A DNA stretch of 64,000 nt from Melampsora larici-populina 98AG31 (lineage: Eukaryota > Basidiomycota > Pucciniomycetes > Pucciniales > Melampsoraceae), in contig NW_006768775.1 of NCBI RefSeq assembly GCF_000204055.1, positions 897,046 through 961,045 on the forward strand, read 5' to 3'. How positions within the stretch are numbered: the first letter of the stretch is position 1; each line of letters starts with the position of its first letter. A program made the translations under genes and the position numbers. The notes beneath the pieces were generated by a model. That model saw only the letters and a program-made list of their open reading frames with translations. It was not told where the DNA came from and did no database searches. Shown here piece by piece: positions 34,976 to 46,908 of the stretch.

Positions 34976-36502
34976 TCCAAAGAAAAAACTCACCTTGATT
35001 TCTAAATTGGGGGGTAAAGAGATCTCAGATGCCTGATCAGAACAGTAACAACACAATTATCAGTCAAGGAACTATTTGGAGAAGGATGATCCGGAGAGTT
35101 GATGGGATGATAAGGTGTTGTAGTTGAGGAAATTAATAATAAATAGTAAAAGAGAAATTTCCTCAGATCAGGAATTGATAACATCAAACAGCAGTACAAT
35201 TTGTGGTTAGGTTAAATCTAGACCAAAGTTTGTGAGTAAAAACCCTGGACAAATTACTGTGTAATTCTAAGCACACAAAGTTATGTAAGATAAAAGTAGA
35301 AAAAGACATAAGCGTGATTTGGTTCCAACAGGGGGTAACACTGCTTGCAGTCAATCCGCACTTGAGGTTGATGTCTGGTGGCATTGCAGAGTTGAGTGAA
35401 GACAAGGTAGTGGATTGGTGGCGGATTGAGATCAATCAAAGGTGGCGGAATTGAGGAATCATGGATGGTATTGAGCTGTGGTAAATATACTGTATAGCTG
35501 AAGAGCACTGGTATGCTGTATGTGGTATTGAATCAGTCCCCATCTAACTGACCCAGCTTTGGGTAGTTATTTGAATCAGGGCCAAATTTGTGCTTTTCAG
35601 AGAAAAAAAAATAATTTTTACAAGCTTTCATGCAAATGCAGTAAGTAGGCCCTCACAAGAGGGTCTGGCAAACATGTTACCCAGGAATTGGATTATATAG
35701 AAATGGGATTGTTAAAACTTACTACTAGCTTGGTATTAAAATACCAAAGGAAAGTATTTGGTGTGAAGCCCAAGGCCTAAGCCCAGGGTGTAAAATTGCT
35801 GACATAAACTGAACATGTCCTACGGGGCAACGTCGAAATCACACCGCATCATATAGCGGAAGCGCTGCGAAAGCGCTGCGGGACTTCCGCTAAAAATAGG
35901 GGGTCTTTTCATAGTGGACATCGCACAGCCCTATCTGGAAACCAAAATTTCCTGTAGTGGGTCATGTGCAACGCTCGAGCTTGTATGTAACATGTCCACA
36001 TGCATAGCGGTACACATAGCGAGCGCTATGACCTGTAATATACTACATATACTACACATGCCCTCCACACCCGAACCTGTATATGTCCATGCCCTCCGCC
36101 CCAGACCATTTACCCCTTGAGTACCCTTATTTTTCAACTTACACCCGATCCACCCTTCAACAAGTCTTCAATCACCTCATTCCACCACCCCACCCTCACC
36201 GTTTTTACCTTCAATTCTCCACCATTTGGGCGAAAGTTATCAAGAGCAGCAATGACAAGATTGGGTCTGAGTGTCACTTGGTGTCACTTGTAGGATTACA
36301 TGTAAGTACCAATCGACGAGTATAAAAGCTGTTTGATCAATTCACTGACCTTTCTCCTCTTGCCACCGATTCCAGTTTCATCGTTGGACCACATTTCCCC
36401 ATCCAATTACATTCTATCTATCTCTTTTCCATCCTAATTATCTTCAACTGAACCATACAACTGCATCTCAAATTTTTCCGATTACACTGCTACTGTGTCG
36501 TC

Positions 36503-39500
36503 ATGGTCCCATCAACCTCTCAGAGCAAACCAGATCGACTGATTCAATCAAACTCTCGGATCAATCTGGCTCTGCCGTCTACTGCCCCAACCCAGTTGCC
36601 TTCAGGGCGATCACTCCGGCCAAGGACACCAGTTAGACCATCTCCTGGCTTCGTCTTTGCTTTGCCCGACGCTCGACGATCTCTTCAGGTGGCATCTCCG
36701 ACTCCCGGTCCCTCACATTCCAGCTCTCTGTTTGGCCCGATTGATCAGCTCTTTCTTGCTGTCCCTGAAGATGAGGACGATCTATTGGACCTTCAATCGC
36801 CTTCAACCGGAAAACGAAAGTGTCAGACCGAAAAAAAGGTGACAAAGAAGAGAAAAAAAGTAAGCTGTTTAATCTTTTACTTTCCTTTGTTCTCAACAAT
36901 CGCTTTCAATGATTAATTGATAAATATTATAATTTTCCATTTATAGGACGAGAAAGTTCCTGACTGCGTAGATATTGATCAAGATTCTGGAGACGAGATC
37001 ATTCCGAGGAGACCCAGGACTGGTATCAGGGCTTCACACCTGGCTCGGGTTCAAGAACTACTCAAGTACTTTCACCCTCCGATCTATCCTAATGGCCAGG
37101 TTAGTCTGTTTTTGTTTTTGTTTTTGTTTTTGTTTTGAGTTTAGATACTAATATATGTTCTTCAGACGTCTGGTGATCCACGGCTTTATAGGTGTCGGTG
37201 GTGCCGTGGTCGATTCCTCAAGGGTTTGACTAGCTACTACAACCTGTACGGGCATCGGGATGGAAGCAAAGGTTGACCCGCTTGCCCCAGGCGGTCGGAT
37301 GCCATAGCGGCTGGTTTGGATCTTCCACTGTCGTGGGAGGAGCTGCAGAGATTGGTGCAGGCAAACAAATCAGGAACTCTTGATCATTTTATTTCTAAGG
37401 ACAAGTTTAGTGTCGATCTTCTCAACTTGATGTGTGTCATCTGGGTGATTCGTCAAGCATTACCATGGGCTCGATTCCAAGACTGCTCTTTACGAGCAGC
37501 TTTCCGATTGGCAAACGTGTCGGCAGCCCTTTGATTGGCAGTATGGGCAGCAAACGCTGCCAAGCGTCTTTACTCGGGATTGCAACAGACGGTTCTGGAA
37601 ACTATCAAGGTAAATCTTCTTCTTGATCAAACTTTTGCCTATGTTTCTATCTTTTGACTTTATGATTCTTTTTGTTCTTTTCCCTCCTTTTCTTTTCTTT
37701 ATCTCTTGGTCATCATCTAGAACAATTCAAGCAAGTTCTGCCTGATTCACGATGGCTGGACCACCCGTCGGAGCCGGTATGCCTTTATCGGAATGAATGT
37801 AACATTCATTGACGATAAGTGGGAGTTCCAGACATTCCATCTTAGTCTAAAGCTGGCCGTGTGGAACCACGCCGGTGTCCTACTTGCACAACCAGTGGCC
37901 CGATTCCTCATCAAGCATGGTCTACATGATAAGATAAGTTTTTTTTATCTTTTTCCATTATCATCTTCAAACTTAAACCTGATTGGCTTTGTTTATCTAC
38001 ATGTTAGCCCAAACTACCGATTCGGGATCAAACAACCGCACCCTTGCTTATGAATTACAGCGGATGTTTCAAGAGGCTACCCCGAGTGTCGACTGGCCAG
38101 CAGGACGTATGCAGATTCGCTGCTATGCTCACAAGCTAGCCCTGCTTGTTAAGCACGGTCTAGCCTCGATCGGTCTTGATCCCGGCCACACCAAGCCAAC
38201 CACCCAGCCTCTTTTCAACGTTCCCACCCCTTCCATCACTCTTAACGATGAAACTGATGCAATGCAAGTTGAAGAAGACAATGAAACTGAAGATTCAGAC
38301 GCTAGCGAATCTGGCAATGGCACTCGCGACTGTGAATCTGACAGTGACGGTGACCACAATGACCAAGTATCTCAATTCCCAGACCCTGCTGCCTTACCTA
38401 GTTCAAGAAGCCGACCTGACCTAGTGATTCAAGCAATCAAGAAGGTAAGCTCTCTCTTCACACTCTTACCAACTTTCTTCATCTCGATACTGATTTCAAT
38501 CTCTGCAGATCGATCAAGTAAGCCGACTGATTGCTCGCCGTCCATCTTGACGTCTGGAATTCCGCAACCGTGCTAAGGAGTTGGGTAGGACTTTGCGTTG
38601 TCCTATCCTTGGTGAGTCCAGCAAATGGAATGGCTTGCACCAGAGCCGATCAATCATGGTAGATGGAGCCGAGGTAAGACTTCCTTTCTTTGAGCTCAGT
38701 CGGTTTGAAGATCACTAAGAAATCACTTTATTTACAGGTTATAAATCAGATGTTAGCAAATGACGAGGAGGGTTATTTTGAGGAATTATCAATCTCAAAA
38801 AGCGAATGGCTATGTGCATCTGCTTTGAATGAGGTTATGGAAGTGAGTACTTTGATATCTCTCTCGATCCTTCCACCTTATATTCATTTACTGATCCCTG
38901 ATGTCTTGACTAGGTTATTGTGTTAGCTACCTCGAGGATCGAGGGCAATCATTCCACAGCAGCTATAATTTTACTCGACTATCACCGTGTCAGGACATCC
39001 CTTCAAAAACTCAATTCTTATACTCCATACGCCAGCCTTCAAAAATTGACGTCAAGCATGATCAGTCGCCTTGATTCTTACGAGTCAGAAGCTCTTGAAT
39101 GTGATGCTATTGTAGTCGCTACCGTCCTGAACCCTTGACTCAGGATGAAGTTCTTTGAACTTCATCATCCATCACATGTCACTCGCATCCAAAGAATTGT
39201 CAAACAACATCTGGATTCTTATTCAATTCAATATCAAGCTAGTCATCCGGTCACAACAATCACCACTGTCCAGCAAGATAATACTGTCACTGATGACGAA
39301 TACAATGTATTTGCTTCTATGGCATCTGGACCTAACGATGATACCAAACAAGAACTTGAAGGTTACATATCAGGAAAATTTCCTCTTACCTGTGGCACAC
39401 TTTTGTCGTGGTGGAAGGTACATATTCTTTCTTCATCATCTTATCTTTAACTTCAAAATTTCTGACTGTGTCTTATGCTTTAGGATAATTGTGGCGCATT

Positions 39501-39732
39501 TCCTGTCCTTGCCCTCATGGCTCGTGACTTTATGGGTTGTTCTGGAACAACCTGTTCTTGTGAAAGGATCTTTTCAGGTGCAGCTGACGTGTGCGGGTCC
39601 GATTGATCGGCTATGACTAGCCGTACCATTGAGCGATGTGCTTCGTCTCGGGAGTGGCTCAAGGCTGGGATAAAGGTTCCTGGCGAGTTCTCTGAGGCTC
39701 TTACCTTGGTGGAGAACATGGAGAAGCGATGA
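36503..39732 (+). pseudogene. hAT transposase (hAT2), nine exons, five in-frame TGA
   Basis: Exons are 36503-36859, 36947-37099, 37166-37609, 37721-37937, 38008-38444, 38509-38673, 38738-38842, 38914-39417 and 39484-39732, summing to 877 codons with every GT-AG site and phase intact. Domains in order are a Pro/Ser-rich N-terminus with a basic KRKKVS-type stretch, a BED finger (YRCRWC..HRDG), the catalytic core (IHDGWTT, TTDSGSNN, RCYAHKLALL), an acidic insert, and the hATC dimerisation domain (CSGTTCSCERIFSGAADV). TGA codons at 37274, 37532, 38548, 39136 and 39604 interrupt it. At 39136 and 39604 hAT1 has Arg in the same place, so CGA to TGA change is the simplest reading. No frameshifts were seen. 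Confidence 0.9.
37109..37136 (+). repeat. TTTTTG microsatellite in hAT2 intron 2
   Basis: About five TTTTTG units lie just after the donor of the second intron. Confidence 0.9.
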
Positions 39733-40259
39733 CTTGATATCTCAATTATTTTTTCCTTTTCTTAATCATCATATCTTTTAGTTTACCTTCAAGTTAATTA
39801 CTCTCTTTAAGTCAAAGTTTTCCTTTTTTCTTTTCCTACACTCACTCCCGATCTCACTTTTCAAGTCTCACTTTTCTTTTTTTTTCTTATATCTCGATCA
39901 TTTAAATTGCCTTCTACTTCATGACTATCTTTAATACAAGTTATTTCTTCTCTTTTTTTTCTATTGCTCTACTCTCTTACTCAATTGTTTAATGGTTCTT
40001 GTATATGTTTGTCACTTATTTTTTAAATGCCTTTTAATAATATTTGATGTTCATATTAAAAAATTTTGCGTGTGCGCTATGATAGCGCTAGTGAGTCTAT
40101 ATCGTAGTGCCCCATAGTGGCTGATGCGCACCCCTACATAAAAGACATAGCGGGTTGTTCGTGATATTGGTGCGTAGCGGATGTTCAAGATAGTGGTAGA
40201 TCATACCACTATCTACGACCCTTCATATTGCTGTGCGTAGCGCAGCGATTTCGACGTTG

Positions 40260-41563
40260 AGTAACGGGGTGGCTAGGCCTTCTTAAATGAAATATAACCG
40301 TACACAATATTAAGGACATAACCTAAAAAAGAAACATAACCATTCACTATCATAACCACAATAACCGCAAATAAGACATAAAATAATAAACCACTACACA
40401 AAAAAAATCAACTAAGAAAAACCACATCTTTTTTTTAAAAAAACACAACAAGCTTTTTAAATGTAAACAAATAAACAAAACTATCACAACTTGCCCAAAG
40501 GGTGGGAGGGAGGGATCAAAAAACTTGATTTGAAGTAATATACGATGAGTTCTAACGAGCTAGATAATGAATCTGGATTTTGAAGACAAATCTTCAACAA
40601 AAGTAAACACGATGGGAGTTGGTAAAGAGGGAAGTAAATTGAATGATGTCATATGTGTAATTTGAGAGAAGATATAAGAACCGACCCGTCAGTTCCCAAG
40701 ACCACATGTAATGTAATGTTACCAACTTTCCCATTCCACTAGGTTAATAAAAAGTTACCAACAGTGATTTCAATGTCAGGCCATCCTCATTCAGAATCTC
40801 CATTTCCTCTCTCAAAAATTGGAGTAAATGCAACACCATTCAACAGTCACCAGGAGTTGAAATATTTCTGCATCAAAAACTGGCACATCAACTTTAACTG
40901 TATTCAAATTCTCTTCATCATCAACTACTGTTTCAAGATCATCAGGCCAATATTAGTGACTCTAGATCAATGTGAGACTGCCAACAAAAGATCTTCAAGG
41001 CTTCACACACAACAATAATCACTCTTTCAAACAATCCTCTAGGAACACCCTCAGAAGATTGATCCATAGAAATTTCATCCAGACTTTCAATGTAATCATG
41101 GTCAGCCTGAAATACAATTCTTAGCAAAAGATTTCCGTCTGGATGACTCAATGGTTTTGTAGAATGATGGAAGGACATGTATTCAACTACTCAAAGTAGC
41201 TAAGACTTTTGTTTTCTTCAAATTTTTCAAAGAGAAACATAGGCCGGAATAAAGGAAACTGTAACTGTGCAACATATCAAATCAGAGAGAATGAAATAAC
41301 AAATATTTGTGAGCGCTAGAAAAGAAAGATCACACTACACAACACTGAGAGACATAAACATGTAAAACAACTTTTATTCCTATCATCCAACATTTTGATT
41401 GCAGATTCTAACCAATCAACCTTTTCTGCCCTTTTGTATTGTTTCTGGGTCAAAATCAAACTTTGGTAACATCAAACTTGGATTAGATGGGGGACACAGT
41501 GTGACATTCTGACATAAATATAGCAAGCAGAAGTGAACACAAACACAGTAAAAGTCCTATAAA
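40260..41563. other. Noncoding AT-rich region
   Basis: No supported gene; only short ORFs without domain-like sequence. Confidence 0.45.
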
Positions 41564-41565
41564 TA

Positions 41566-42246
41566 GTGGGGTTCAAGTCAAAAATTCCAAGCAGAAATCT
41601 TACAACATCCAAGTGATTTTTTTAGGATGAATTTTACCTCAAACTCACTTGGACATTAGGGGGTTTCAAGTCCAAAATTTTATGGTATTTTGCAGTACAA
41701 CAAGTTGTCCGAGACCGTAAAATTTCACCTTAAATTTGAAAATTTGGGACACCTTTTTAGGTGTCCCAAATGCTGTTGACCGTATATTTGCAGAAAAAAA
41801 AACACTGTAAAATCTTGAAAACTTGTCCGTTTCATCATATATTCGACAAATATATCCTGACTTGAAACCCCCTATTGTAAGAATTGTTTAAACATAGGCC
41901 ACTACGTCTAATAATGAAAAAAACAAGCTTTGAGACAAAGGTACATATTGTGGAAAAAAGTACATTGTATCTGCTGTTATGGACTCAACAAAAGAGAAGT
42001 AGGAAAAAAATGACCGTTAGGCAACAAAAAACAACTCATACACCTTTTCTTGAGACAAAAAAAGACAGTTTTTTTCTTGATAAAAAAATCAAGCTTTTTA
42101 AAATCATAGGTATCAACCTATAGTTTTAGAGCCTGCAAGTGGCTCTAGAGCTACTCGCGAGCTTTAAAACGTGAGTTATAAATTAAGGCTTCCGAGCAAT
42201 GCCTAAAACACATTTTGGGTTTGACTTCATTCGACTTGAACCCCGC
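41566..42246. mobile_element. TA-flanked MITE, 681 bp (outer)
   Basis: It starts GTGGGGTTCAAGTC and ends GACTTGAACCCCGC, with TA on both sides (41564-41565 and 42247-42248). A related, smaller element lies inside it. No ORF of transposase type is present. Confidence 0.8.
41659..41872. mobile_element. TA-flanked MITE, 214 bp (inner)
   Basis: It starts GGGGGTTTCAAGTC and ends GACTTGAAACCCCC, with TA on both sides (41657-41658 and 41873-41874). The termini resemble those of the surrounding element. The interior contains a GGGACACCTttttAGGTGTCCC hairpin. Confidence 0.85.
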
Positions 42247-42720
42247 TAATAGATATCAAATTGAATAAATGATGTCCAAATATGGGCTTCATACATATTT
42301 AACTTTGTGATGGGTAAAGAGGAAATGAGAGTCATGATTTAAAAACTCCAATAACACAGCTTAAAAGTGTACTGAAGCTTCAAGGAATGATACAAGTTGA
42401 TTGTAATGAAAGTTAGAAATTGAGATAGATTACGATTTCAAAGCTGTGAAAAATATAAATAAATTCTGATCAGGGAAGAGAATACTAAAGTCACACTCAA
42501 AGTCAAAGTCAAAGTCCATGAATTTGAATATCATACTGAAGAATTTCCATCAGATTTGTAGGTACCTATTGGCATGAGTCTTGGGAACCTTGAGAGGGAG
42601 ATTCGACTCGCTGGATCAATGTTATCATTCTTCCTGAGACTGTCTAAGATCAAGAACAAGGTGCTTCGGAGGTTGATCATCTTAGTATCGCCCCACATGA
42701 TCACAACTAAATTCATCTGC

Positions 42721-44642
42721 TTACATGTTTCCCAAGGTTGAAATGGTACTAGGTATACCCTGCATGATGATTGTAAAAAGGTCATGAGATAGGGGAAAAA
42801 TCAAATCCTAAAGAAAACAAAACAAGGCTTACAATGCGAAGGATAAGCCAAAAGTTTGCGTCCACGATGAATTCACCATTGCGAATCAAACGAATCTTGA
42901 AAAAGAAATTGAAGAACGTGAAGCAGATTCAATTAAAGGGTCAAGTCTCTTTGAATTGACCCATGATCAAGACTAAAGCTCAATACATACTGTACAGGCA
43001 CCTAACACGACACGTAAGAATATCATTGCCAATTCTATCACGGTGTTTGAAAAGACACCACCTGTTTGTCGTTTTGTCGAATGATCCAATCCTCTTTGAG
43101 TCTTGAAGCTTTGAAACAATAGATATACAAATGGGACATAAAACTGATCGGATTGAAGTATAACATTTTAGACTAGGATCTCTGTTATATTAATATAGGA
43201 CGTACCAAAAAAGTCAATGCATCACATAGCACATAAAAGTATACACTGACCGTAGTGTCATATACCAAACGATCCTGATCAAAGAAGCGGAATTAGAATT
43301 ACAGCCGAACTCATTTTACTATTTTCAAGTGAGACTTACAATGTGATGCATGACGCGCGCGAGTACAATAACTTGGGATGCAACATGAGTCACACTACAT
43401 GTTCCCGAGGTGCAATTGTGCGCCAAATCCCGGAGATGTTGGGTGACAGGCATCACCACTTGTCTCACACGACCATATTCATGGGTAAGTTGGGAGCAAA
43501 CGGTGACAATGACTGCTAAGATTTAAAGATGATTTCAGGGAGTGCAGATCATGTAAAGTAGCATTGAAATAATAGGCTGACCACTTGGTACTAAGATGAT
43601 TATTACCAAAAATATATTCAGTGCCCATGTTGCAGTGGTTGAGAGCAATCGTCCCTTTGGGGCTAAATTTTCTGAGACAGCTCTCTGTCTGACAAAGATA
43701 AAATGACAGATGCACAGCCATAAGATCACTAAGTCAGGGTGTGTTGATGTGGGGAAAGAAATTTTTTCAACGTATGAACTAATGATCAAGGATAAAAACT
43801 AAGTCAAATTGCTTACCGCTAAAGAAAATTCAATTATATTAGCACTTTAAGAGGAAATGAGGCAATGAGTGATGAAAGCTCACCTGGCACATGCAATCGA
43901 AACTAAAACCTTGATGCCTAGTAAGAAATTTGGCCATCCCTCGTCCAAATGACCAGATTGTGCGAATTGGTAACAAACGATCTCTGCCACTGCAACTATG
44001 TAGTGAAGAAAAGTATACCGTTACGTTGGATCAACCTCTTCTGGTGGACAAAACTCGCACGAGACAAGCGTACTTACATATACTATATAGCAAGTAGCAC
44101 AATCCACAGTGGTTCGCACGATCAAGTTGTATGAGTCCCACTGAACAGGAAGTAAATAAGCATTCATGACAAGCTTAAGTAGATCACGAGTTGCGCTCCA
44201 CTCACCTGCATTCAAACTAATATGATACATTTTCTTTGTCTTGGAGCGACGATAGATAATGTAGGCTGATTGAAGGAACATTCTGAACGGCAAATTCGTC
44301 CAACGTCAGTTTTGTCAACTAGAGTCTCAACACCTGCCCTGTCTCAGTTATGTTGATCAGAAACAAGCTATTCTAACATTATCAACTCCAATACCAGAAA
44401 GCCTTGCACGTAAAGGGACCAAGACGGCAGAGGACATGGCTTTGGATAAAGAGAGAGAGAAAAGTCAGATCAGCAGAAGTTGTTATGTCAGACCTTGGAT
44501 TCTCAACAAAGAATCGCGTTTATGTATCGACACGCACCAGGAGGAAGGTATCGACATAATCAGCTGTTGCCTGATAAGGGTTGATGTTCGGGGTTAAATG
44601 AATGACGAAGTTAAGCACTCGGCTTCCGATGATTTGAGACAT
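42721..44642 (-). CDS. Multi-pass membrane protein, 11 exons, 346 aa
   Basis: Minus-strand exons are 44642-44538, 44439-44378, 44282-44206, 44140-44078, 43995-43884, 43728-43607, 43515-43340, 43274-43206, 43143-42991, 42895-42833 and 42759-42721. They sum to 1041 nt, all with GT-AG borders and matching phases. Hydrophobic helices appear at WSLYVQGFLVLELIIMFLQS, LCYLLYSIFAVAEIVCYQF, FLLGIKVLVSIACA, YIFAVIVTVC, VSVYFYVLCDALTFLFYVPF and VIELAMIFLRVVLGA, so six or seven transmembrane segments are likely. A YRRSKTKK loop follows the first helix, as in a cytoplasmic loop. I do not recognise the family. The layout resembles a seven-helix receptor-like protein, but STE3-type pheromone-receptor motifs are not evident. 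Six exons are under 80 nt. Confidence 0.8.
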
Positions 44643-45299
44643 GGAACGGCGAAATATATTGAAGTTTGGGAAAAGAATTTAAGAATGTATGGGCTCAACT
44701 TGATCAGAATTTATAAACTAACTCCATGGCATTTCATTTGACGTCAATATAGATGACTTGAGTTGACCCTCATAGACTCTATGCATCCTACCCTTCGAAG
44801 TCCGGGATAGGGTATGTGCATGGATTTCACCATAATTTCTCCCAATACGAAGTGCGCTTAACCTAGATGAACCAAAGAGGATCAGTAAAGCTTGAATTTG
44901 AACAGAGTTTCGCTTTCTGTTACCTTTTTCCTCCGAATTCAACAATTGCAATGCGAATCTCACATGTGCCACTTTGTCCGCTCAGGAAATAGAACCATGC
45001 ACAAAAACCTTCCGGAAATAAGTCAGTGAGGAAACCCGGAATCAAGACAATCATTTGAACAAGCTGAATCAAGTTTAAATTCATTCAAAGAAAGTTCACC
45101 ACCACATAACTTATAGCAATCTTGAATCTACTCTCATTCACATCAAATCATATTCAAAAAAAGTTCAAAAGAAATGGACTACAAAACATTCAAATCAGTT
45201 TGATCTATAACAAAATCCTTATAGTTCTTATTTTTTTCATCGTGCTTCCATATGTATGTTTTTTTGTACTGTGACTCTATCATTTGGTTACTTTTGTTC
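44643..45299. promoter_or_regulatory. Region between the membrane-protein gene and eIF3h
   Basis: It contains the upstream region of the minus-strand membrane-protein gene and the 3' flank of eIF3h. Short ORFs here (for example 44718-44972) lack support. Confidence 0.4.
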
Positions 45300-46908
45300 T
45301 TAAATTCCAGCTTTAGCTCCAAATGCTCTAACCACACCCAATCCACTAATCTCACAAAGCTTCTTAGCTGCTCCATCTACACCTGATAAAGCACACATTG
45401 TTTCTAATCTAGATGGTTCTTGTAAAGCAGCCTATAAAAATGTCACGAAAGAGAATATCAATTAGTTTACCATGATATCAGTCTGAGTAATTGCAAGCGA
45501 GCGAAATTCAATCTTACCTCTTCAGATGAAGGAGGTAAAGGAGGTAAACCTTGTTGAACCCGAACCTCATTCTCAGCTTTCCTTTTAGAAATCACACTTT
45601 CAAGTTTAGCTCTATCTCTAGCCAATTGACGAGACTGAAAACTAAGAGTACTAAGAGCAGTATTATGAACCTCAATCGAATTCATAACCGTTAAGAGGGT
45701 ATCTAACATTGAAGTAGGTGAATCAGAATGTTGAGAAGAAGGTAAACTTAATGGAGAGAAGGAAGGTAAATGATTTGATAATAGTTCAGATCGATTGGAT
45801 TCAGTGGGTGTTCCCCATTGGTTCGTACTAACGATCGAACTTTGAATCGATTCTGACGTAGGTGAGATTAAGGTTGCTAAGAATGCCGTCAATAATGCTG
45901 AGGATTGAATCGTTAAAGGGATTTCTTGTAAGATATTAGAGACTGTAAGTTTATGATCTGCAAGACTATCAATCAAGTCCAAACATTCAAGATTATCAAT
46001 CGATCCGATCTTCACATTAAACTAAACGTCTTACTTACTTTTGTGAATCGAATTTTCCATTCTGATAAGCTTCAACAAAGTTTTGAGAAAGACGATAAGC
46101 TTTTAAATTAACCGTTCCTTGGGTCGAACTAGCTAAATCATAAACGATAGCTAAACCTTTACCAGCTAAAACTTTTGTTTTGACCAATGATTTTGAAGTA
46201 GGTGTAGTCGAACCGATTTGAATCGAAATCAAAGTTTCAATAAAGCCAGGTGTAGCTAAATGTTGAGAATTGATTGTAGAACAATAAAATCCAACTATGT
46301 TTGCATCTGCACCTAAAGCAGATAGACGTGGTAAGATTGAAGAAGCATATCTAGAAGCTAATTTCCAACCAAAGCCAAAAAAAGTCATGTATCAGGTTTG
46401 GATAAAGTTGAATTGATGTAATAAGTTTGTCTTTTTTGCTTGTCATTTACCCATTTTAGTACCTTTAGGTTCATCTCCATCAATCGAAGCACCCATAAGA
46501 CAACCAGAAGGTAATGGAAATGCATCACTTATATTTAGGATACCAGAAGTATCTAAACCTAAAAGTTGACCAGAAGCAATTTGATTTGAACCAGATGCCA
46601 TTGATTCTCTTGCATGTTTAATAATCTTCATCACAGCCTTTGATTTTGTTTTTTTTTACCCAAAAGCAAAGATGAAAAAAAAATCAATAAATCATCGTTT
46701 TCTTTTGACTTCTTCTTTTGGTTGAAAAATAACTTACAAGACTATCTAATTTAACATTCTCAACTGGAACTTCATGTTCAAGTTCGATTAATTGAGCATT
46801 TAATCCCATTAATTTAGTTGCAGGAGTAGGAGAAGGCGAAGGTGCATTATTCCGACTGTTACTTGCTATCATAATAGCAGCAGCTGCTGTTAATGGCTTT
46901 GATGTCAT
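45300..46908 (-). CDS. eIF3h: Translation initiation factor eIF3 subunit h
   Basis: Exons on the minus strand are 46908-46738, 46637-46451, 46357-46039, 45965-45518 and 45431-45300. They sum to 1257 nt and encode 418 aa. After a low-complexity N-terminus comes the MPN domain (VKLDSLAVMKIIKHARES, ASGQLLGLDTSG, NISDAFPLP, NIVGFYCSTINSQH), without the metal-binding JAMM signature, as expected for this non-catalytic subunit. The C-terminal half carries the eIF3h-type segment SNILQEIPLTIQSS and the PPLPPSSEE linker. eIF3h belongs to the non-core part of eIF3 and modulates mRNA recruitment and reinitiation on ribosomes. The intron at 45966-46038 was chosen because it places QNLADHKLTVSNILQEIP in register with known eIF3h sequences. 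No anomaly is seen. Confidence 0.93.

Larger units (their letters stand above)
33168..35648. mobile_element. Non-autonomous inverted-repeat element, about 2.5 kb
   Basis: 33168-33285 (ACTTACTGCATTTGCATG, AAGCTTGTAAAAA, CAAATTTGGCCCTGATTCAA, GGGGACTGAT) is repeated in inverted orientation at 35525-35648. The interior has a TA-flanked MITE (33287-34153), a tandem GAAAGAAACAAGAACAATC array (34870-34975) and no transposase. No clear target duplication was found, so the superfamily is undetermined. Confidence 0.75.
35828..40259 (+). mobile_element. hAT transposon (hAT2), about 4.4 kb
   Basis: The left end is CAACGTCGAAATC and the right end GATTTCGACGTTG. Subterminal regions are packed with TAGCGC/GCGCTA and AGCGGAAG words, as is usual for hAT transposase binding. 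Flanks read CTACGGGG on the left and, two bases outside the right terminal repeat, TAACGGGG, so a decayed 8-bp duplication is plausible but imperfect. The whole transposase lies inside on the plus strand. Confidence 0.85.

Noticed and set aside
45966..46015. Reading FNVKIGSIDNLECLDLIDS as part of eIF3h
   Set aside because: It would require a 17-nt intron. The 73-nt intron 45966-46038 gives correct phase and aligns the following segment with eIF3h.
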